Under the pieces are notes generated by a model. That model saw nothing but the letters and a program-made list of their open reading frames with translations, was not told the DNA's origin and ran no database searches. Positions 24,345 to 35,521 of a stretch of DNA of 64,000 nt are shown piece by piece (the first letter of the stretch is position 1; each line of letters begins with the position of its first letter). Source of the DNA: Cryptomeria japonica. Taxonomy: Eukaryota > Streptophyta > Pinopsida > Cupressales > Cupressaceae. Made by a program: the position numbers and the translations under genes. The stretch lies in NCBI RefSeq assembly GCF_030272615.1, contig NC_081410.1, positions 573,697,241 to 573,761,240 of the forward strand, given 5' to 3'.

Positions 24345-25176
24345 TGTTGGGAAAAATGGTGTCTCAACCTTGCATTTATGTGAGGTTACTATTTATAGTA
24401 CGTTTTCATTTGAGCATGAAATGGTGCGAAACTCTCCCTGAAGCTTCTGGTTGGCTAGATAAGCATTCTGGTAAAGTTTCATCGCAAGGTCACAACTAGT
24501 TTTGAAGATATTAAAGTTTTGATCTTGGAGGGGTGCATTAAAATATTTAAACTTAATTTTGGGGACTTTAGAGGCTCCGAGATTTCCGGCGCTTCAAACG
24601 GTTCGTCAATCGGACACCCGGTTCTCAAGTTATGGCCTCCGGAAGTTTGTACTCCTGAAATAGGAAAAATAATTTGTATCGGATACATAAATGAGCTGTA
24701 AAAGGGAGCGACATGTGTTGATGTGTGCTTTAACATGCCATAGGGCATCTAGAAGGGAGATAAGGTCGGCTACACCTTATTGGGTGGTTTTAGCCCATGG
24801 TTTTGTAATACCATTTGACATTTTCTTGTATTGTATCTCCTATTTATGAGGTGTGTGAGATAGAGGTTGGGTGTAAGAGTCCTATGGCTATTGAGTTGCC
24901 TCTGAATCTCTGATTAGTGATACTCCTACGAAGAGCTTGCTCTGTGAGTATGTTGTAATCTATTTTTGATTGCTGAATAAAATATTGAGCTGCTTTTGGA
25001 GGGTGGGGTTTTACTCCCAAAAGGGTTTTCCCCACATAAATCATTGTGTTGTGGTATGAATGCTATTATATCTATTTCTATTTTCTATAACTATTGTAAT
25101 GATCTGAAAAAGTTTTGCATTACCCTCCTCTCAAGGTTAGTGTAGGAAGTTGTTTCCGCTACTTAACTTCCTGACA
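24345..25176 (+). repeat. Copia array LTR4 (832 bp)
   Basis: It runs from TGTTGGGAAAAATGG to CCTGACA, followed by the right-hand copy of the target duplication GAGTG and then element A sequence. Confidence 0.92.
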
Positions 25177-25181
25177 GAGTG

Positions 25182-26512
25182 AAGACATACCAAGATATAG
25201 GATGATCAAGGCAGTCCTGAACAAGTATAGTCCTGGGACAGAAGATGAAAACAAATCGAAAAGCACAAGCATACAAACAATATGCACATGACCAACTGAC
25301 ATCTCTTGCCAAGAGTAGGACATGGATTTGGATAAACTATCAGACTAGGGAAGGATACATCCCAATGGGTAGGTGATGGATTGATTGGTGGATGACAAAA
25401 GACAAGCTAGATGTGCAAGATCTGCAGGTGAGAGTATTTCCAGTTGGATTTGATTGGTGTAGTATGGATGGGTGCTTGGATTAGGCACAAGTCACTGCGA
25501 GCTCAGGTAGATGGGGAAAGCTTAGTTTGATGGATGGGATAGGATTGGAAGAAGGATAAATGATTAGATAGGATGAGAAGGGGGATGGATGATTGAGTAG
25601 GACTTAATTGGGGATGGGATTAATGATTGAATAGGAAGAGATGGAGAATGTGATTGGATAAGATAGGATTGGATTAGAAATTGGATAGGATGGGGTGGAT
25701 TTGTGGATAGGATGTGATTGAATGGAACCAATGACAAGGGAGAACCAAGGATTGGTAAGAGGATGGATGAATGGAAGGAGGGGGTTATTGTTTAGATAGG
25801 AGATAGATGGATGGATAGGAAATGGAGGAATGAAGGATGTAGGGTAGGGTGATGGAGACCCAAGGACTATGCTACAAAGGAGTGAAATGCCCCACACTAG
25901 AGGTAATGGAATTAAGGATGCAATGAATGGTGGGTAAAGATGTATGAGGTGGGAGGATAATGTGTAATGGATATGGATGGTAGAGTATTTAAGGCTTGTG
26001 AGCTCCAAAGCATGCATGCATATACATTGTTTTGCCTTTTATATGATAAAGATGAAAGATGGGAATGGAGGATTTATTTTGATAGGATGAGGGATATGAG
26101 GTGGAGGATATGGATAGGATAGTCGAGATCAAAGATAGGAAAGGAGAATGGACTTAGATATGATGTAAATGGATGGGAGGATTGTGTGGATGAAGCTTTC
26201 CCCCAAGTGTAGAGTTCAAGGGGATGAGGGGATTACATACTACGCTTGTTTGCCAAGTTTTCATCATGGTACTTACCCAAGCTGCCACAAGGAATGGTTT
26301 TCACCATTGGATGAAATGATTTTTCTTTACTTTTTTCTGATTTTTTTTTTTTGAATTTTTCTTGATTTTTTTATTTTTGATTTTTTTTTTAATTTTTCTT
26401 GATTTTTGATTTTTTTTAAAAAAATTTTGGAATAGTTTGGATGGAGAAGGATAAGGATGAGTGGATATGGAAGATAGTGGACATGTGAAGGAGTAAGGGA
26501 GGACTCAAGCAT
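25182..26512. other. Element A internal region, purine-skewed, no supported gene
   Basis: The plus strand is rich in GGATGGGAT-like words, and the minus-strand frame at 25604-26017 is a Pro/Ser/Ile low-complexity by-product. 26318-26430 is a run of T-rich sequence. Confidence 0.6.
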
Positions 26513-28507
26513 CTAGTTCCATAGATGGTATCCCTTAGTATTTCTTTGAACTAGAGGTATGCTCATAGATGTTGGTAACAATAATTGGTGAGATGAAATG
26601 GATAGGGGATGGAAGATAAGGATTTGGAAAGGATTGGACTTACAGAATGGGATTGTGAAAAATGGATGGTGGATAATGGATGGGGTTTTGAAGAATTTGT
26701 GGAAGATCAACATTGGCACACACCTTGAAGGTTGGTGGAGTAGTGGAGGAGAGTGTTTTGAATTGGATGGGGGATAAAGTGTGGATTTTGGGAAATGAGA
26801 ACCCAAAATAGAAGAAGGGGTTGATGGAGTTGGGATGGTGGATTTTGGGACATAAAGATCCAAAATGGATTTTGAAGATGGAGGAGTGTTAGATGGAGGA
26901 ATGTAGGACTTATGGATGGATGGAGCTTTTGGATTAGCAAGTTTGGATGCCAATTTTAATTTTGCTTTGGGGTGCATTACTTCTTTGAGAATCCACATAG
27001 TTTTTGATTTTTTCTTTTGGGGCCTTTGCGGCCTTTTTGATTTTTCCTTCTTTCGGATCATATTTTTCTTTTGAGCATGTCATTTTGAGGGAACATGTTG
27101 ATCCTTTGGATTTTTGTGGATTTTGAGCTTTATTCTTTTTAGATTGGGCATCCAAATTGCTTCCAATAGAAATGGGATGGGTGCATGAGGATGAAGGATT
27201 GATGGATTTTATGGATGGGATGGTGGAAAGAGAGTGTTGGGAGGCATCCAAGGATGTGTTCCTTTGTTGATCTTGCTTAGGGATTATTCGAGGTGATGGA
27301 GTGGTGGATGGAGGGATGTAAGGACCCAATATGGATAGAAGAGATGGAGGATTGAGCATCGGAACATAGGGGCCCAAAATGGATGGAAGGAATGAAGGGT
27401 TTAACTTTGGAACATAGGGTCCCAAAATGGATGTGGAAGATGAGGGATAACAAGATTTTGATTTGTATGAGGGAAATTTGGATTTAGGAGGAATAGAGGA
27501 TGTACCAACATCTTGAGCATTATCTTGAGGACCCTTATTATTTCAAAAACAAGATGCGAGTCCATTTTGAGGGGGATGAGATGTGGAAGGAAGATTAGGA
27601 TCTTTAGATGGATTGGGATCATGACATGGAGATGAAGGGATACTTTGATCTTGACTAGGGAAGGTATCATGAGATGGAAGAGGATCATGTGATGATAGAG
27701 GAATCATACGATCATGACAGGAAGTGGAGGGGATGTGATCATTAGATGGAGTGGAAGGAGATGCATCATGAGATAGAGAGATTTCTATGCTAGCATGCTT
27801 TGGAAAAAAATTTTGACATGTTGGGAGTTGTGGGGATTGTGTGATGGAGGAAGATATGGAAGCTTTGATGTGAGTAGATGGGGAAATGGGGATATCATTA
27901 AGTGTGGGGGATTGGGATTTGTTTTGAGGTGGAGGTGATTGGGGTGGATGGAGGACTTGAGGAGACTTGGCCACTTTGCTTTGAGGTGAGGATTTTGTCT
28001 CCTTTGCTAGCATATCTTGGATAAGATTATGGATGATGGATTTGGAGGATGTGGACAAAATGGATTTTGGAGGATTGGGATTGGATGGAGGATTAGGATA
28101 ATGGATTGGGGAATTAGGATTAATGATTGGAGGAATATAGAGTAAACGATTTGGATGGGGAGTAGAGGTAATGAATGCATTGTCGAAGGATGGGGATTGG
28201 AATATAGATTGGGGGGAGATGGAGGCATACATATTGGATTATAGGAGTATGTGGATGAGGGGTAATATGGAGATATGGATGGGGAATAAGATGGAGATAT
28301 GGATTGGGAATAAGATGGATTTCCCTTGTCAAAGGTAGAGGAAGGATAAGAGATATGGTATAGATTGGGATTGGGTGTAATGTGTTGAGATGGGATGGAT
28401 GAAGGTATGATAGGTGAATGGGAGATTATGGGATTATCCTGGTAGGAATATTTGTGAACATCCATGAGCATCTTCTCATACCAAGCTTTGAAATTTTGGG
28501 TAGTCAT
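26513..28507 (-). pseudogene. Element A Pro/Ser-rich ORF of unknown function
   Basis: Read leftward it begins MTTQNFKAWYEKMLMDVHKY, a short normal-looking N-terminus, then becomes rich in Pro, Ser, Asn and Tyr. Frame changes occur near 28230 and 27060, and a TGA lies at 27543, so about 660 codons are spread over two frames. A short motif recurs: SILGPYVPK, SILGPYVPM, SILGPYIPP (27290-27425), and weaker ILDLYVPKS and ILGSHFPKS near 26800-26880. Lys-rich stretches lie near 27000-27060. It occupies the gag position of a non-autonomous element but shows no zinc knuckle. Whether it is a diverged gag, a captured gene or mostly translated repeat is open. Confidence 0.5.
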
Positions 28508-30933
28508 GTTGAGAGTGAAGGATTAGATTGGAATTGGATGAATATGTTTTGGAGGGGAAAGATTATGAATATGATGTTAAATGAAGATGAGGATTAGGAC
28601 TTGGCTTGGAATGATGATGGATTAGATTTGATTAGGTTTAGATTGGATTTGATTTGGATTGGAATTGGTTCGATTGGATTGGTCCTTGGATTAGGACTTG
28701 GTTTGATTGGATTGGTCCTTGGATTAGGACTTGATTGGATTGGTCCTTTGATTAGGACTTGATTTGATTGGATTGGTTGATTGATTGAATGGATTGAATT
28801 GAATTGGATTAGATTAGATTGAATTGGATTGGATTGGATTAGATTGGATTGGATTAGATTTGATTTGATTTGATTGGATTGGATTGGATTGGATTGGATT
28901 GGATTGAATTGGATTAGATTGGATTGAATTGGATTGGATTGGATTGGATTGAATGGGATTGGATTGGATTGGATTGGATTGGATTGGATTGGATTGGATT
29001 GAGTTGGATTGGGTTGGATTTGATTGGTCCTTGGATTAGGACTTGATTGGATTTAGATTAGATTAGATTGGTTGATTGGTTGGATTGGATAACTGGATTA
29101 GGAAGATGGATGGATTTGATTGATTGGAATTTTGATTGGACTAGAGGAAGAATGAATATTAGTTGAGGAAGGATGATTGTTTGAATGGATGAAAGTGGAT
29201 TGGGGATTGGACAATTTCTTGGATAGATAGAAATTGATTAAAGATTTGATGATGAAAATATGGAATTTGGAAAGAGGGAGGATTGATTGGTTGATTGATT
29301 GATTGGTTGTGGTTGAGATGTCAAGTAAAGAAAACACAATGGTCAAGAGAAGTTAGAATCAAAAGAAACTCATGCGCATTCACATATCCTATGGCAAGAA
29401 AAGACAATAGTCAATGGATCCCAATTGGTTTCCCAGCTACGCTTACCCAGAGTAGACACTTAGATGCTTGATCCCACTAGCTCCTCTCCACGACACTCAC
29501 TTCTCCGAGGTAGCCAAGCATCAATTCCCATGAAAATTCCTCATGGCGAACTTTGTGTCTCTACTAAGGGTCATAAAAATATGGGTGGCTTCAGAGGTCC
29601 AACCTCCTGCACCAATGACTAGAAGGTTTTTTTTGGCCACTATGAACAAGGTGTTTAGAATGGCTTCCTGTTAGGAGCTACCCTTCGCAATTGTGCAAGT
29701 ACAATTGAGGCCTATAGCCCAACGAAGCACTAAGAACTTAGTAGTCACTCAAGCGTGATTGACATCTTTAGGATCCTACTAAGCACCCAATGTGAGAGTG
29801 AACTCTCATATAGCCCCAACCATTGACCCTTTCATCATCAATGGCCTATTTATTATAGTGAGTTGGGAACCCCAGGTTTGGGGGTACTCACTTGGGTCGT
29901 TCACCTCTTATCTTCTCAAAGAGAAAGTTGGGAGGGCAAGCCCGCTAAGGGTAAATATGCAACAAACATGAAAAGCTTGGAGGGTCTAGATTTATGATCA
30001 TCTAGATAGACGAGAGCATACTCTCCTAACTTTACGCTTTTCACAAACACAAAAAGAAATGGTTTATTTACCCTCTAATTAGATCTAGGTGCCTAAGAAA
30101 AGGATTAAAAAGACACGATGTTTGCTTGTATGTCCTTAGGCAACCTGCAAGAATGATGGATCGGTAGTTTTTGTGATAATAGATCTTGGGCATTCAAAAG
30201 AAAAGAAGCTGCAAACACAAGAGGATTAGCCCAAAACAAATATTGAAAAATTAGTTTTCTTATGATTTTCTAAGTAATTTCAAAAAAAAGTTTGATAAAA
30301 ACTGATTTTATATGCTAAAAATATGGAAATCTAAAGTTCAAAAAGAAGGGTTGACTTCGAACATGTTAAAATATTTTTTTGAAAACAAATATGAAAAATA
30401 TAAAGACAACCAATTTTAGATCTTTGAATCCCCTTTCCAATGCATTTTGAATTTTTAAAATCCAACACCCGAACAAAATGTTATGCCCATTTTATGAAAA
30501 CCAATTTTTCACGTGCTAAACCTGTGGCGCTCGTGCTATTTTTGTAGTTGCTCGCACTAATTCAGAGGTGCTCACGCTGAAGCACGTGCACAGACACTGT
30601 TTTGTAGTTTTTTATGATTTTTTAAATATGCGCACGGGTTTTGGCACAAGCGCAGGTGCTATTTCTCCTATGCACGCACTATTTGACAGTTTTAATTAAA
30701 AAAAATTGAATAGTTTACCAAACACACGCATTGATTCACAATCAGACACACTGATTTGCGAGCGGACGCATTGATTGACCAAAACCTGCAAAAAAGGTGC
30801 CAGAAAATTCAAATTTTGAATCGCCCGAGCTGTTTGACCTGCGAACACGCTGTTGTGCAGACGAACGTGCTAAATCGACAACCTATGATCTAAAAACAAT
30901 TCAAACTCACAAAAATGTTAAAATAGGGATGTG
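28508..30933 (-). other. Element A leader
   Basis: It lies between the primer-binding site and the ORF. It includes the GGATT repeat block, a stretch (about 29880-30120) resembling 51930-52080 in the leader of B, and at 30510-30870 degenerate GCTAA-type words (CGTGCTAAA, CGCACTAAT) that match the TAGCGC arrays of B in the same orientation. I see no gene. Confidence 0.65.
28620..29090. repeat. GGATT pentanucleotide microsatellite
   Basis: Repeated GGATT, GAATT and GATTT words are densest at 28785-29020. It is not the plant telomere repeat TTTAGGG. Confidence 0.93.
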
Positions 30934-30952
30934 GGTCCCACCGAGTGTGCCA
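30934..30952 (-). promoter_or_regulatory. Element A primer-binding site
   Basis: The minus strand reads TGGCACACTCGGTGGGACC three bases after the 5' LTR. It has the initial TGG and resembles the site of element B (TGGTGCCCACCGTGGGGCC). Confidence 0.7.
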
Positions 30953-30955
30953 AAA

Positions 30956-31903
30956 TAAAGATGGGAAAATGGAATAAAAATGTTAAATGATAAAAAACAC
31001 AATGAAATAAGCATGAAAATACTAAAACATCAAGAGATCATTTTTACCTTCCTATTTTACCTTCTCCTTCGGATTGAGCTTGATGAAGTGGATGGCGAGG
31101 ATGGGCCTTTGATGCTCTAATTGATGTGCTGCTTGCTTGATTTGGATGTTGATTGATCTCCTTTGTGCTCAACAAGATAGATGGATTGATATTTGGATTG
31201 GATTGTGATAGGTAGATGAGGATTTGGATTAGAAGAGGATGAGAGGAGAAATAGGTAGCATGACAATGCATGAGAAGTGGATGATTTGTGAGGAGAATAG
31301 GCTCCAATTTATAGATTGGATGAGGCCAATGGAGGGCCAAGATTGATTTGATTATGAAGGGTTGAGATTGATTTGAGATAGAAGGCACGGATCAAGGGTG
31401 CCTTGGGAAAATAAACAGGAATATAAAATTCCTTGGAAAAGGGGGGGAGAAATTTGAATTTCAAATATGAGGAATTAAAAATTTCAAAATAAGGATGCAT
31501 TGAGGGATTCAAAGAAATTTGAATTTCTTTGAGAGACTCAATGTTGATGTGACATGAGTGGGAATTAAAAATTGAGAGATAATGATAAGCATGATTATGA
31601 GAGATTCTAGAAGGATTAATTAGGTTAATGAGATTAGGAAAAGTGATTTGTAGGAATCACATGACTAGGTTAATTAATTATAATTAATCAATTGAGTGGG
31701 TTTAGAGGAAATATTTATTGGAGGGGACTTTAGAGGAATAGAGGAATAATTAATTTATTTGATAAATCAATTATTAGACAATAATGATAGGATTAATTAA
31801 ATTAGATTTAATTGTGTCTGAAAGGAATGAGGATAACACAATTAAATTGATTAATTATGTTGATAGGCTTAAATTAATCAAATATTAATTTTAGGTGTCT
31901 ACA
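30956..31903 (-). repeat. Element A 5' LTR
   Basis: Partner of 7562-8507. On the minus strand it starts TGTAGACACC and ends CCCATCTTTA, where the terminal CA has become TA. Confidence 0.92.
31307..31314 (-). promoter_or_regulatory. Likely TATA box in element A 5' LTR
   Basis: The minus strand reads CTATAAAT at a position suited to start the element transcript inside the LTR. Motif only. Confidence 0.45.
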
Positions 31904-32552
31904 AATGCAGGTTTTATCCTTGGGGGAGGGTTTCACTTCATGAGCTTGAGTGTATTCCATAATCAACAAGATAATCCCTTCAAGTATCACAGGGTTATCC
32001 TGGTTTTCAAAATATTTGACTAAACTATTCTCCAAGGGTGAAACCAAGTAGAAGGGGATGGAAATAATTCTACCATATGCCTAAAATGATTTAAGATAGT
32101 AAAATGATGTGAGAAAATGCTAGCATATCTACCATCTAGGGTGATGTACCTCATGATGAATTTTGCCATATCAGCCCAGAGGGAAATCAACTCTTTCCTA
32201 TTATAGCCACCATCCACCATTTTTGTAACCCTCTGTCATTCCTTTTCCTTATCATAAAGGTAGTGGTAGCCTCCTCACCTGACTTCCTGTCTCTTTAGAA
32301 TTTTTTTCCTTTCATATCCAGACCAGTAACAGTGGCAACCAAGGTTTTGTCAACTTGAAACTCCACACCGAAGGCAATTAGCACACCCTTATTCCAACCT
32401 TTGATAAAGATTTTCGTAACAATGGCAGAATGGCCACGCAGTCTCTCCAAAAAGGGCACCATCCCACTGTCATAAATTTCCTCCCAAACCTCCTTATTCT
32501 TCTACCACTTATCATAGGTCATGGGTTCAAACCTATTCTTTTCACCTCCCAT
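31904..32552 (-). pseudogene. Unknown ORF downstream of LINE RNase H, N-terminal part
   Basis: The minus-strand ATG at 32552 gives MGGEKNRFEPMTYDKW. It continues through FLERLRGHSAIVTKIF, FGVEFQVDKTLVATVTGLD and MKGKKF (about 32290-32460). After a frameshift near 32230 it reads RKELISLWADMAKFIMRYIT, LDGRYASIFSHHFTILNHFR and then, in broken frames, a segment ending PKDKTCI at 31904. Element A interrupts it there, and the continuation is at 7561. Stops are TAG/TAA. I have a general memory of similar unnamed ORFs in conifer repeats but cannot name a family or function. Confidence 0.6.
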
Positions 32553-32721
32553 TTTGTACCTCGAGCAATTCAGACAACAATACTCCAGAAAAACCAGGAG
32601 GAAACAAAACTAGAAATAGGGCAAACTAAAAGTTCTAGAACTTCTCAAAGTGGTAATAATTCAAAATACCACCCCAACGGCTCCCATCCCATCATAATCC
32701 TTCATCATTAAATTCATTGGA

Positions 32722-33060
32722 AAGGCCGAAGATATCTGTATCATTTATTGCTAGGTCACACAAAGATTTCAGGATATTTTCACTTCCTCTCCACCATTTA
32801 ACCGCCATGTTATCAATTGCCAAGTTGGCCAAATGATCTTCTTTTTTGTTTCCTTCCCAGAAAATGTACTAGATCTTGAAATCCTCCAAGATGGCAATCA
32901 TTTCAAGGCAATCCTTGATTAAGTTTCAAATAGTCTAGCTAAGCACCGTACATCCCTTAATGCATTTGACAATTTTAAGCGAGTCACTTTCCAGCTAGAC
33001 CTGTCTGAACCCCTTCCTACTCATAATGTGAAGTCCTATGTAGGCGGCGCTAGCCTCCAT
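32722..33060 (-). pseudogene. LINE RNase H domain
   Basis: The minus strand reads MEASAAYIGLHIMSRKGF, then LESDSLKIVKCIKG (catalytic Asp in ESDS), then FWEGNKKEDHLANLAIDNM near the end. These are the motifs of the RNase H domain that closes ORF2 of plant LINEs. Trp codons read as TAG in at least three places. The upstream RT and endonuclease are missing because the insertion is 5'-truncated exactly here, beside the target duplication. The domain is followed by about 170 bases and then the unknown ORF. Confidence 0.75.
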
Positions 33061-33061
33061 G

Positions 33062-33075
33062 AGATGGCAATTAAT
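33062..33075. repeat. Right target-site duplication of the LINE-type insertion
   Basis: Copy of 6467-6480 with one mismatch in 14. Confidence 0.85.
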
Positions 33076-35521
33076 TGTTGAAATGATAAAAAAATTGAAT
33101 TTTAGAGAGATAGTGAAAATTTTAGGCCTAAGATCATCAGAAAGTAATACTGAAAGAACTATTGTGAGAAATCTATTTGATGCATATCAAGCTATTAGTT
33201 CAAAATCATGTACTAAAGATTCTAATGTTAATCGATGTGTTATTACATCAACTGTAATGAGCAAGAAAATAAAAAAAATATCATTTGATAAGAAAAACAA
33301 GTAAGTCATTAAACATAAGTAGAACAACATTACGTAAAGCATTAGAGAGGCAGGAGAAAATAGAGGATCTTATTCTCTTTGGGCATTCTTAGGTAGATTA
33401 CAAGGCAAAGACAAGGTTAATGTTGATGCACTAAGAACATTAATTGAAAATTGTTGGCATGACAACACAAGGGTTCCGCCCGACCAAAGAGATGTTGTTA
33501 GAAGGAAAATTGGATCTAGAAATCATGAGCCACATGCCAAACACTATTTGGACATGACTCAAACAAAATTTAATGAAAGATTCCTTCAAAAATTTCCTCA
33601 AATAAGAGTTGGTCAAAGATTTTTTGAAATGGAAAAACCTTTTAATACAAAAATTAATCATGTACACACCACATGTTGTTGTAGGATGCACATTTAATTT
33701 TCCATGCACTATGATATTTATCATCATATATGTTGTACTTTGCACTCGAACGATGTTTTGCAGGAATGCAATATACAAGCACCTCCTAAGTCACCAAGAT
33801 AATTTATTTCAAGTGTTCTATGTAAAAGACATGATGGTTGCATTTATTATAAGATGATGTGTTTGAAAGGTTCTTGTGCTACATGTGGTGGTTTGCAATA
33901 TTTACCAAGATGTGTACATTTGGAGAGTACACATGAAATTGGTAAGAAAGAAACTATTTTCTTTTGGAAAATACAAGACAGTCACATATGGGGTTAAAGA
34001 TGGAAAATAATTGAAGAGATGTGAGGTAGTGAAAAATAATATGTGTAGCTGATTTTATGAAAATGTTTCAAGAGAAAGTAGTTTATGATTATACAATGCA
34101 AACACATAGAGCTCAGTGGTTAGATGAACAATTCAAGTTATGCAAGGACACATTTCCTCTTGGTACCATTGTCTCTATCATTGATTTTACTGAAAATTAT
34201 ACACTACAACCTCAAAATCAAGTGCAATCTATGCATTATCATTCTACACAAGTTTCTATTTTTGTACACAGCTTTCATGCATGCAGATGATAGAACAGAG
34301 GAGGATAGAAAGGATGTAAGAGAGTATCACATCTACATAAGTGATGATCGTACTCATTTTTCAAAGTTTGTGCAAGGATGATTTAAAGTTTTCTATGATA
34401 ATTTAAGGGAAAGAAACATACAATACAACCAACACATAATATGGTCAGATAATTGCACCTCATAATTTTAGAATGCAAGGATGTTCTATTGGTTGACTAG
34501 GATGCATGTGAAAAGTGGTGTACAATATTTTTTAGAATTTCACTGAGGCCGGACATGGAAAGGGGGTGCATAATGGTGCAGGAGCATGCATAAAAAGAGC
34601 CCTAGCTAGAGAAGAAATGAAGTACGAAGGTGGTGTTGAGTTGATAGATGCAGCAACAATTGTGCGATGATGTAACTCTACAATGGGACCAAGTAATGGA
34701 GGTATGTCAATGATTCATAGATATTTTTGATTGGTCAGTGAATCTAATATTAAAAAATACCAAGATTGTTGTACAGTTGCAGGATCGAGGAAAACGCACT
34801 CATTTAGAAGTTCAAATGCAAGTTCAATAGTAATTTATACTATACAGATTGTATGTTTTTTCTCTTCATGTATGTATTTTTTGTGGGAAGAATGTGAATC
34901 ACAAGAGTGGGTCAAGACAAATGGTCTTGTAGACTGTTGGTTCCAATTGGTATATATCAAGTTCCCAAAGCACTACAAATAAACTAGATGGAAGCATCAG
35001 TGGATTTCGACCATGTATCCGACCTAGTAGAACGAAGTGATTTTTTTGGTTAATTTTTTTGCAGGAATTTTTTTGGCTCATTTTGTTACATCACACATTA
35101 TTTTTTCATATTAATTATAATTTCATTATTTGTAGGTAATCTCTACACAGTTGTTGCAAAAGAGAAAAATAAAGAAGGAACGAAATACTTTTTTTGTCGT
35201 TGCATTGAGCCTAAAAGAAAATTGACAATGACAATCATTGATGGAGAGGGTATTGAGTACCCAATAGGGTCTTTTGTTGTGACAGGGACATGGCTTTGGA
35301 GATATCCTGTCAAGAATTAGGATGTTTGATTGTTCAAGGACTTTGAAACACATAGACATATTCTTTATTTCTCCAACCTTCTTGTTGCAACAAATATTGA
35401 ATTGATTAAGTATCATGGTAGACCTCATAACAAAAATTTATGGAAAGTTGGTGAATCTAACCACGAGGCAATACTTGACACAATACGGGTTAGAGTCGAT
35501 CCAGAAGGCTCACTTGATTGA
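33062..35521 (+). pseudogene. Transposase-like gene, main segment
   Basis: Continues the frame from 6480. In order I see KLNFREIVKILGLRSS, a basic region (DNTRVPPDQRDVVRRKIGSR, about 33450-33510), HYLDMTQTKFNERFL, a Cys/His cluster (HTTCCCRMH near 33665; CLKGSCATCGGLQYLPRC near 33860-33915), DFTENYTLQPQNQVQSMHYH (about 34183-34245), YHIYISDDRTHFSKFV, SDNCTS-F-NARMFYWLTRMH (about 34447-34510) and AGHGKGVH-GAGACIKRALARE (about 34545-34615). The C-terminus reads YPIGSFVVTGTWLWRYPVKN and ends at the TGA 35519-35521. Asp-containing blocks and the SDN-F pattern suggest an RNase H-fold (DDE-type) transposase, an inference. Frameshifts and stops make it a pseudogene. Confidence 0.65.

Larger units (their letters stand above)
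9115..25176 (+). mobile_element. Tandem array of three copia elements sharing four LTRs
   Basis: The order is LTR1-internal1-LTR2-internal2-LTR3-internal3-LTR4, with a repeat period of about 5055 bases. Flanks are CAGTG (9110-9114) and GAGTG (25177-25181), a 5-bp duplication with one change. So the whole array occupies a single insertion site, and no flanking DNA lies between units. The copies are nearly identical in sequence. Gag and protease motifs resemble the Tork/TNT1-type lineage. All three coding regions are broken. Confidence 0.93.
7562..31903 (-). mobile_element. Element A: non-autonomous gypsy-like LTR retrotransposon, host to the copia array
   Basis: Two similar LTRs of 946 and 948 bp (7562-8507 and 30956-31903) bound it. 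The primer-binding site lies beside the right LTR and the polypurine tract beside the left, so it is read leftward. Without the copia array its interior is about 6.4 kb and holds no gag zinc knuckle, protease, RT or integrase, only a Pro/Ser-rich ORF. Leader and polypurine-tract regions resemble those of element B, which suggests mobilisation in trans. The target duplication is not clear: ACTGT on the left and AATGC on the right share three of five bases. Confidence 0.85.
6480..33061 (-). mobile_element. 5'-truncated LINE-type retroposon, split by later insertions
   Basis: Excluding the insert at 7562-31903, the element reads on the minus strand from 33061 (RNase H-like domain) through a second long ORF to an eight-base A tail at 6480-6487. 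It is flanked by a 14-bp duplication. Start inside an RNase H domain, A tail and long target duplication are the features of a 5'-truncated non-LTR insertion. Many TAG stops show it is old. It was inserted in antisense inside the transposase-like gene. Confidence 0.8.

Noticed and set aside
28785-29020. Possible telomeric or satellite repeat
   Set aside because: The unit is GGATT, not TTTAGGG, and the block is short and internal to element A.
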